Positions 58,352-64,000 of a stretch of 64,000 bases of DNA are shown here, piece by piece. The position numbers were made by a program, and so were the translations under genes. Below the pieces are notes generated by a model. The model saw nothing but the letters and a program-made list of their open reading frames with translations, had not been told where the DNA came from and made no database searches. The number at the start of each line of letters is the position of its first letter. Position 1 is the stretch's first letter. This DNA comes from Rhodanobacter sp. MP7CTX1 (GTDB lineage: Bacteria; Pseudomonadota; Gammaproteobacteria; Xanthomonadales; Rhodanobacteraceae): NCBI RefSeq assembly GCF_014205795.1, contig NZ_JACHCN010000003.1:97198-161197 (forward strand). The letters run 5' to 3'.

Positions 58352-60067
58352 ATGTCTTATCAGGTACTCGCACGCAAGTGGCGGCCGCGCAAATTCGCCG
58401 AGCTGGTTGGGCAGGAGCATGTCGTTCGTGCGCTCACCAATGCGCTTGAGACTGGCCGCATGCATCACGCCTACCTGTTCACCGGCACGCGTGGTGTGGG
58501 CAAGACCACGATTGCGCGCATTTTCGCCAAGTCGCTGAACTGCGAGCGCGGACAGTCGTCTGATCCGTGCGGCGAGTGCTCGGTGTGCACGGCGGTGGAC
58601 GAAGGCCGCTTTGTCGACCTGCTGGAAATCGACGCCGCCAGCAATACCGGCGTGGATGACGTGCGCGAGGTGATCGAGAACGCGCAGTACGCGCCCTCAC
58701 GCGGCCGCTTCAAGGTGTACCTGGTCGATGAGGTGCACATGTTGTCCAAGAACGCGTTCAACGCGTTGCTCAAGACGCTGGAAGAGCCGCCGCCGCATGT
58801 GAAGTTTCTGCTGGCCACCACCGATCCGCAGAAGCTGCCGGTCACGGTGCTGTCGCGCTGCCTGAAATTCAATTTGAAGCGGCTGTTGCCGGAGCAGATC
58901 TCCGGCCAGATGCGGCACATCCTGGCGGCGGAAAACATCGCTTACGAAGACAGCGCGATCGGCGAACTGGCGCGCGCGGCCGACGGTTCGCTGCGCGATG
59001 GCCTGTCGCTGCTTGACCAGGCGATTGCCTACGGCGGTGGCGCGCTGCATGCCGACGACGTGCGCACCATGCTCGGCAGCGTGGCACGCGGGCAGGTGCT
59101 GGGCGTACTGGATGCGCTGGCGGCCGGCGATGGCGAACGCATGTTGGCGGAGTGCACGCAAATTGCCTCGTATTCACCGGATTTTGGTGGCGTGCTGGAC
59201 GATCTGGCCAGCGTGCTGCACCGGCTGCAGTTGATTCAGTTGATACCCGGCTACCAACCGGACGAAGGCAGCGACGATGACGGCGCCCTGGTTGCCCTGG
59301 CCGGACGGATGACGCCGGAAGACGTGCAGCTGTACTACCAGATTGCCACCTCGGGCCGGCGTGATCTGGCGCTGGCGCCAGATGCGCGCACCGGTTTTGA
59401 AATGGCGTTGCTGCGCATGTTGGCGTTCCGGCCGGGCGATGGTTCGCCTGCGCGGCCTGAGCGTCCGGTCGCGAGCAGTCCGGCATCGCCACCCGCGTCG
59501 CCACGTCACGTGGCCTCGGCGCCGGCCCGTCCTGCTGCCGTCGCGGAGCGCCCGACCAGCTTCGCCGCATCGTCGCCCCCGCGCAGCGAGCCGACACCAT
59601 CGGCGGCGCCTCCCGCCGCAGCCCCAACACCACCGGTTCCCGTGGCGCGGGATGCCGACGGCCTGCCGAATTGGGAAGCATTGATCGAACGGGCGGGTTT
59701 GCGCGGCCCGTTTGGACTGCTGGCACAGAATGCCGTGCTGCGCGGACGCGAGGGCCAGACCCTGGTGCTCGCGCTGCAGCCGGCACATATGAGCCTGGCG
59801 GTCGAGCCGATGGTCAGCCAGATGGAAGAGCGCATCGGGAACGCGCTGGGTGAGCGCATCCGCTTGCGTTTTGTCGGCCACAGTCAGGGCTCGGTACCGG
59901 AAACCCCGGCAGCCCGTGCGGCACAGGCGCGCGATGCGGCGCAGTCCGCTGCCGAGCTGTCGATCGAAGGCGACCCGCTGGTGCAGTCGCTGAAGCGAGA
60001 ATTTGGCGCACGCGTGGTGCCGCAATCCATCAAACCCTTTGGCAATGAACCTGGAGCAGTGTCATGA
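58352..60067 (+). CDS. dnaX: DNA polymerase III subunit tau/gamma
   Basis: 571 residues. AAA+ clamp-loader module: YLFTGTRGVGKTTIARIFAKSLNC (Walker A), zinc Cys in DPCGECSVCTAV, VDEVHMLSKNAFNALLKTLEEPP (Walker B), and sensor 1 TTDPQKLPVTVLSRC. A Pro/Ala-rich hinge (about 365-430) leads to the polymerase-binding domain IV/V-like C-terminus. I see no A-run slippery site such as AAAAAAG in the hinge, so only the full tau form is predicted from this frame. The stop overlaps ebfC by four bases. Confidence 0.96.
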   Translation: MSYQVLARKWRPRKFAELVGQEHVVRALTNALETGRMHHAYLFTGTRGVGKTTIARIFAKSLNCERGQSSDPCGECSVCTAVDEGRFVDLLEIDAASNTGVDDVREVIENAQYAPSRGRFKVYLVDEVHMLSKNAFNALLKTLEEPPPHVKFLLATTDPQKLPVTVLSRCLKFNLKRLLPEQISGQMRHILAAENIAYEDSAIGELARAADGSLRDGLSLLDQAIAYGGGALHADDVRTMLGSVARGQVLGVLDALAAGDGERMLAECTQIASYSPDFGGVLDDLASVLHRLQLIQLIPGYQPDEGSDDDGALVALAGRMTPEDVQLYYQIATSGRRDLALAPDARTGFEMALLRMLAFRPGDGSPARPERPVASSPASPPASPRHVASAPARPAAVAERPTSFAASSPPRSEPTPSAAPPAAAPTPPVPVARDADGLPNWEALIERAGLRGPFGLLAQNAVLRGREGQTLVLALQPAHMSLAVEPMVSQMEERIGNALGERIRLRFVGHSQGSVPETPAARAAQARDAAQSAAELSIEGDPLVQSLKREFGARVVPQSIKPFGNEPGAVS

Positions 60068-60387
60068 GAGGACAAATCGGTCAGCTGATGCAGCAGGCCC
60101 AGCGCATGCAGGAAGACATGAAGCGTGCGCAGGAAGAGATCGCCAAGCTGGAGGTCACCGGCAGCGCCGGTGGTGGTCTGGTCAGCGTGGTGATGACCGG
60201 CGCGCATGAGGTGCGTCGGGTGCAGATCGACCGGCAGACGTTTGCCGACGACCCGGAGATGGCCGAGGATCTGGTCGCCGCCGCGATCAACGATGCCGTG
60301 AACAAGGTTGCCGAGCACAGCAAGAACAAGCTTGGCGGCGTCACCGCCGGGATGAACCTGCCGGCCGGCTTCAAGATGCCGTTTTGA
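60064..60387 (+). CDS. ebfC: YbaB/EbfC family nucleoid-associated protein
   Basis: 107 residues, helix-strand-helix DNA-binding dimer: IGQLMQQAQRMQEDMKRAQEEIAKLEVTGSAGGGLVSVVM, then MAEDLVAAAINDAVNKVAEHSKNK and the C-terminal GGVTAGMNLPAGFKMPF. It lies between dnaX and recR, as in most gammaproteobacteria. Translation is coupled to dnaX by an ATGA overlap. Confidence 0.95.
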   Translation: MRGQIGQLMQQAQRMQEDMKRAQEEIAKLEVTGSAGGGLVSVVMTGAHEVRRVQIDRQTFADDPEMAEDLVAAAINDAVNKVAEHSKNKLGGVTAGMNLPAGFKMPF

Positions 60388-60402
60388 CGGCACACTGACG
60401 GC

Positions 60403-60996
60403 ATGAGCAAGCTGTTGAGCGATCTGATCGAAGCGCTGCGCTGCCTGCCTGGCGTGGGCGGCAAGAGTGCCCAGCGTATGGCCTTCCATCTGCTGGAACG
60501 CGAGCGCGAACGTGGCTTGAAACTGGCCGCCGTGCTCGAGCAGGCGATGACGCGCATCGGTCATTGCAGCCAATGCCGTAACTTCAGTGAGCAGCCGCTA
60601 TGCGCACTCTGCTCCAGCGACACTCGCGATCGGCAGGTGCTGTGCGTGGTCGAATCGCCGACCGATCTGGCGGCGATCGAACAGGCCACTGGATTTCGCG
60701 GACAGTATTTCGTGCTGATGGGGCGGCTGTCGCCGCTGGATGGGCTGGGGCCGGAAGAGCTCGGGCTGGCCCAGCTCACGCAGCGTCTGGGCGAAGGCGA
60801 GGTCGAGGAGCTGATCATTGCCACCAACCCCACTGTGGAAGGCGAGGCCACCGCGCACTATCTGGCGCAACTGGCCCGCGCCGGCGGTGTGCGACCGACC
60901 CGACTCGCGCACGGCGTGCCGCTCGGCGGTGAGCTGGAATATGTCGATCGCAGCACGCTGGCGCATGCCTTTGGCAGCCGGCAACTCCTTGACTGA
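60403..60996 (+). CDS. recR: Recombination mediator RecR
   Basis: 197 residues. Helix-hairpin-helix [17 protein letters not shown], a C4 zinc finger ([16 protein letters not shown]), and a Toprim domain ([47 protein letters not shown]). With RecF/RecO it loads RecA at gaps. It follows ebfC by 15 bases, in one transcript with dnaX. Confidence 0.97.
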   Translation: MSKLLSDLIEALRCLPGVGGKSAQRMAFHLLERERERGLKLAAVLEQAMTRIGHCSQCRNFSEQPLCALCSSDTRDRQVLCVVESPTDLAAIEQATGFRGQYFVLMGRLSPLDGLGPEELGLAQLTQRLGEGEVEELIIATNPTVEGEATAHYLAQLARAGGVRPTRLAHGVPLGGELEYVDRSTLAHAFGSRQLLD

Positions 60997-61014
60997 ATCA
61001 CGACAGGACTGGCC

Positions 61015-61359
61015 ATGAGCGACACCATCTTCAGCAAGATCATTCGCCGCGAAATTCCGGCCGATATCGTTTATGAAAACGATGATGTGCTGGCCTTTCG
61101 CGACTTGAATCCGCAGGCGCCGGTGCATGTGCTGTTCATTCCGAAGAAGCCCTTGGCGACGCTCAACGACGCCACCGAGGCGGACGCGGCGTTGCTCGGC
61201 AAGCTGCTGCTGGCCGTCGCCGATTACGCCAAACAAGAAGGCTTTGCGGAGCAGGGTTATCGCGCGGTGATCAACTGCAATCAAGACGGCGGGCAGACCG
61301 TGTTTCATCTGCACGTACACCTGCTGGCGGGGCGTCGATCGAGCTGGCCACCGGGTTAA
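61015..61359 (+). CDS. hinT: HIT family purine nucleoside phosphoramidase-like protein
   Basis: 114 residues. The HIT motif is VFHLHVHLLAGR with three His of the H-x-H-x-H pattern; IFSKIIRREIPADIVYENDDVLAFRDLNPQAPVHVLFIPKKP is the HinT N-terminus. It hydrolyses aminoacyl-adenylates or nucleoside phosphoramidates. It starts 18 bases after recR. A long bidirectional terminator follows. Confidence 0.93.
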   Translation: MSDTIFSKIIRREIPADIVYENDDVLAFRDLNPQAPVHVLFIPKKPLATLNDATEADAALLGKLLLAVADYAKQEGFAEQGYRAVINCNQDGGQTVFHLHVHLLAGRRSSWPPG

Positions 61360-61376
61360 GTGCAACAGGCATGTCC

Positions 61377-61417
61377 ACACATAAGAACGCCGGCCTCAGG
61401 CCGGCGTTCTTATGTGT
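61377..61417. terminator. Bidirectional terminator with 19-base perfect stem
   Basis: ACACATAAGAACGCCGGCC (61377-61395) and GGCCGGCGTTCTTATGTGT (61399-61417) are perfectly complementary around a TCA loop, between the convergent hinT and slp-like genes. The outer AT-rich part gives U-rich ends in both directions. Confidence 0.9.
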
Positions 61418-61431
61418 GATTTCAGAAGCAA

Positions 61432-62043
61432 TTACATGTGATGCGGCGGTGGCGGTCGCACCACGATCACTCCTCGCGGGCCACCCCAGTACGGTCCTCC
61501 ACCCCAGCACGAGCCGCCGCCCCACGCGCCATATCCATAGAAGCCGCCACCCCACGGACCGCAGAACCCGTCGTAGTAACCCCATGGATCGGCATTATTG
61601 ACATATTGTTGCCTGGGCCACAGGTAGACCACGTCCGCCTGCACGCGCGGATACGCGTAGTCGAAGCCACCCACTTTCTGCGAAAGCGTGCCATTGATGG
61701 TGCCGGTAACTGTCAGTTCGCGACCCCGGGTAAATACTTCCGGATCGTAAAAACCACTGCGGCAGGCGACGAAGCGGCCCTGGCCTTCGCTGCCGTTACC
61801 GAGTTCGGGGCGAGCTTCACTATCCAGCGGATGTGACATCAGATAAAAGCAGGTTTCCTGCGGCCCCGGTTCGGTCTTGATGATCTCGCCACCCCAGCGT
61901 ACGCGGTTGCCGCCGGCGCCTCCCTGCTGCGCGCTGGCGGTCGTGACATTGGTGTAAGTGCCCTGCAGCGGCGGGGGAATCGTCGCGCATCCACCAAGCA
62001 AGGCGATGGCGGTGGCGACTGTGAGCGGGCGGTACATGGACAT
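61432..62043 (-). CDS. Slp family outer membrane lipoprotein
   Basis: 203 residues. The lipobox is LLGGCA (Cys near residue 19). The mature part has IPPPLQGTYTNVTT, NRVRWGGEIIKTEPG, GQGRFVACRSGFYDPEVFTRGRELTVTGTINGT and FDYAYPRVQADVVYLWP, the Slp pattern. The C-terminus is a Gly/Trp/Tyr-rich low-complexity tail (about 165-203). Slp is induced by starvation in E. coli. GGAGAAGACGCC stands before the ATG at 62043. Confidence 0.87.
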   Translation of the reverse strand: MSMYRPLTVATAIALLGGCATIPPPLQGTYTNVTTASAQQGGAGGNRVRWGGEIIKTEPGPQETCFYLMSHPLDSEARPELGNGSEGQGRFVACRSGFYDPEVFTRGRELTVTGTINGTLSQKVGGFDYAYPRVQADVVYLWPRQQYVNNADPWGYYDGFCGPWGGGFYGYGAWGGGSCWGGGPYWGGPRGVIVVRPPPPHHM

Positions 62044-62092
62044 GGCGTCTTCTCCATACATGGGCGATGGCATGCCTGCCATCGCATCGACT

Positions 62093-63999
62093 CTATTTGA
62101 CCACGTTGACGATACGGAAATCCTTCACCGCGCGCTGAAATACGCGCAACGGTTCAGCTGGCGGATCGTCATGGGCGTAGCGTAGTTCCAGGTAACTTTG
62201 CATCAAGGTGGCCAGTTCATTTCGGTGTCCGGGAAATGCCCGCGCAGCACGACCCAGATAGTGCTGTGGGCCTTCGCCGGACCGGCGCACGACACCCTTG
62301 CGTGCCAACTTCCGTTCCAGCTCACGCAGGGTCCCGCGCAGTGCGTCTCGCGGTTGCCGCCGCAACAAGGCCCAGGCCAGCCCGATCGCGACGAACAGCA
62401 CGCTGCCGATCGCCAGCAACACACTCAACGTCGCCGTGTCGGTATCGCGAATACCAAACGGGGTCAGCAGGCCGCGCTGGCGCAGTGCGCTAAAGCCGAT
62501 AACGCCTTGATCCCACCAGCGGTTGACGATGTCCCAGTGATTGCGCAGACCCTGCATCCAGTCATCGCGATACCACGCCAGTTGATCACCTGCGGCCGCC
62601 GCCGCGCCCAGCTCCACCCGGCCCGGACGCACGGCACCGGTCGGGTCGACGCGCACCCAGCCACGCCCGGCCAGCCATACTTCGCTCCACGCATGGGCGT
62701 CGGAATTGCGCACCAGCAGGTAGTCCCCCAAGTTGCTCCAGTAGCCACCCAGGTACCCGGTCACTACCCGTGCCGGGATACCGGCACCACGCATCAGCAC
62801 GGTGAACGCCGACGAATAGTGTTCGCAGAAGCCTTCGTGGGTGTCGAACAGGAAATCATCCACGGCATCGCGGCCCAGGGGTGCCGGGGCCAGCGTGTAG
62901 CGAAAGCCGCCGTCGTGAAACAACGACAACGCGGCCTGCACGATCGCGGCGTCATCACTGCCATAACGTTGTCGCCATTGGCCGGCCAAGGCGAGAGCAC
63001 GTGGATTGAAGCCAACTGGCAAACGCAGGCCGAGGTTTCGCGAGCGTTCGTCCAGCGCAGGCTGCAACCGATAGTGCAGGGCCGACTGCAGCTGATAGTT
63101 GAGCTGGGTGTTTACTGGCTTGTCGGCAAGCACTTCACGGTCGGGCAACAAGCTCGCTTGTTCGGGGGCAGCCAGCGGCACGTCCAGCGTGGGCAGCACG
63201 CGTTGACGGGTCGGTTCCAGGTTGATTCGATAGCTGATCGCAGCGCTCGCCTCGATCGGCACCGGTGCCTGCGTTGCGGCATGCCGGCTTTCGATGAAAC
63301 GCCAGCTTCGACCGTCGTAATTCCACATGACATAGGCGCGGAAGTAACGCTGATCCGGTGCCGGCGGCGCCCCATCGAAACTGACGCGCAGCGCAGGGCG
63401 ATCGTCGGTCAGCAGGTCGGTGAAATTACCCGGTGACATGCTGTCGCTCAGGCCGGTTTGTGCGTCACCGGGCGACGGTGCGCCCCACAGTGGCGTGTTC
63501 AGCCGTGGCACCAGCAAGAATACAAGCAGGGCCAACGGCAGCGTTGTTGCCAGCAAGGTCAGGCCGGGCAGCAAGGTGCGCGGCAGGCTGATTTGCGGCT
63601 GCGCCGGTTCCAGCGCGCGCAGGGTCGCAAGTGCCGGCAGCAGGCCCAGGGCGACCACGAAAGTAGCGAGCAGGCCCTGATCGAACAACAGCGCCGTCAT
63701 CAGCGCGAAACAGGCAAAACTGACGCCGACACGGACGTCGCGTGCGGTCTCGCTCTCCAGCAGTTTCAGGATCAGCAGGCCTACGGCCAGCGCCGTACCA
63801 GGTTCCCGGCCGAAGATGTTGCCGTAATGGGTAACTACGGCCAGGGTTAGCAGCACCAGCAGCGGCAGCTTGAGCCAGCGCGGTACGCGGCCAACATGCT
63901 GGCGTCGCTGCCAGCAGCGCCCCAGGAGGGTTAGTGCCAGCGCGATGGTCAGCCACCATGGCAGGTGTGGCGCGTGCAGGCCCAGCACCAACGCTGCGG
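62093..63999 (-). CDS. TgpA-type transglutaminase-domain membrane protein, 5' partial
   Basis: The frame is open to the window edge, so the start lies beyond 64000; about 635 codons are visible. Several N-terminal membrane segments (DUF3488 region, LLVLLTLAVVTHYGNIFGREPGTALAVGLLILKLLE) are followed by a periplasmic transglutaminase-like domain with the triad in THEGFCEHYSSAFTVLMRGAGIPARVV (Cys), NSDAHAWSEVWLAGRGW (His) and VDPT (Asp), then a last membrane segment and a cytosolic tail. Pseudomonas TgpA is essential; substrate unknown. Confidence 0.92.
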   Translation of the reverse strand, partial: AALVLGLHAPHLPWWLTIALALTLLGRCWQRRQHVGRVPRWLKLPLLVLLTLAVVTHYGNIFGREPGTALAVGLLILKLLESETARDVRVGVSFACFALMTALLFDQGLLATFVVALGLLPALATLRALEPAQPQISLPRTLLPGLTLLATTLPLALLVFLLVPRLNTPLWGAPSPGDAQTGLSDSMSPGNFTDLLTDDRPALRVSFDGAPPAPDQRYFRAYVMWNYDGRSWRFIESRHAATQAPVPIEASAAISYRINLEPTRQRVLPTLDVPLAAPEQASLLPDREVLADKPVNTQLNYQLQSALHYRLQPALDERSRNLGLRLPVGFNPRALALAGQWRQRYGSDDAAIVQAALSLFHDGGFRYTLAPAPLGRDAVDDFLFDTHEGFCEHYSSAFTVLMRGAGIPARVVTGYLGGYWSNLGDYLLVRNSDAHAWSEVWLAGRGWVRVDPTGAVRPGRVELGAAAAAGDQLAWYRDDWMQGLRNHWDIVNRWWDQGVIGFSALRQRGLLTPFGIRDTDTATLSVLLAIGSVLFVAIGLAWALLRRQPRDALRGTLRELERKLARKGVVRRSGEGPQHYLGRAARAFPGHRNELATLMQSYLELRYAHDDPPAEPLRVFQRAVKDFRIVNVVK

Positions 64000-64000
64000 T

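Overview
The window is GC-rich chromosomal DNA of a gammaproteobacterium, most likely Lysobacterales (Xanthomonadales) and probably Rhodanobacteraceae (Dyella, Rhodanobacter, Luteibacter or Frateuria type). This rests on inference: the gene set (fused hisIE, mtnB-mtnD-mtnC, 3-hydroxyanthranilate dioxygenase, folC-dedD-cvpA-purF, dnaX-ebfC-recR), the lipoprotein and signal-peptide style, and dispersed hairpins built on a TGTGGGAGCGACTTCAGTCG core. No search could be run. I see no prophage, insertion sequence, integrase or CRISPR array. About 67 protein genes, two intact tRNAs, one truncated tRNA copy and the 4.5S RNA are supported.

Layout. 1-5.4 kb: 3' part of hisIE, a MarC membrane protein, a secreted DUF4440-like protein, then a left-pointing marR / isochorismatase-like / small membrane protein / MFS exporter set. 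5.6-8.7 kb: methionine salvage mtnB-mtnD-mtnC followed closely by a membrane-anchored C13 (legumain-like) protease, with a perfect 14-base palindrome in front of mtnB. 8.8-19.2 kb: a HiPIP, an AT-rich gap, two tandem APC permeases, Nudix, 3-hydroxyanthranilate dioxygenase, fasciclin protein, parE and an ABC exporter. 19.2-28.4 kb: lipoprotein MsrA, arylamine N-acetyltransferase, an S4 protein, a barstar/RNase Sa-like pair, VOC proteins, a DUF72 protein, a serine beta-lactamase-like hydrolase and an esterase.

28.5-41.8 kb: AraC regulator, a large MscS-type channel, an ABC exporter, an ECF sigma factor with zinc anti-sigma factor behind cytochrome b561 and two further envelope genes, a divergent tetR/EmrB-type exporter pair, and a membrane-anchored SLT protein. 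41.9-50.8 kb: MerR/copper P-type ATPase operon, a 54-residue membrane ORF, the conserved folC-dedD-cvpA-purF block and a DUF455 protein. 50.9-57.7 kb: tRNA-Pro, hisS, then an unusually long aromatic ammonia-lyase with a small partner gene (DUF6165-like), a divergent heptosyltransferase, Kdo kinase and an overlapping metallo-beta-lactamase-fold gene. 57.8-64 kb: truncated and intact tRNA-Ser(GGA), 4.5S RNA, dnaX-ebfC-recR, a HIT protein, an Slp lipoprotein and the 3' part of a TgpA-type transglutaminase membrane protein.

Most of the window is ordinary housekeeping. The parts most worth a second look are the overlapping secreted RNase/barstar pair, the insert-bearing ammonia-lyase beside lipopolysaccharide genes, the mtnBDC operator and its protease neighbour, the duplicated truncated tRNA-Ser, and a family of paired REP-like hairpins with one arm showing compensatory base changes.
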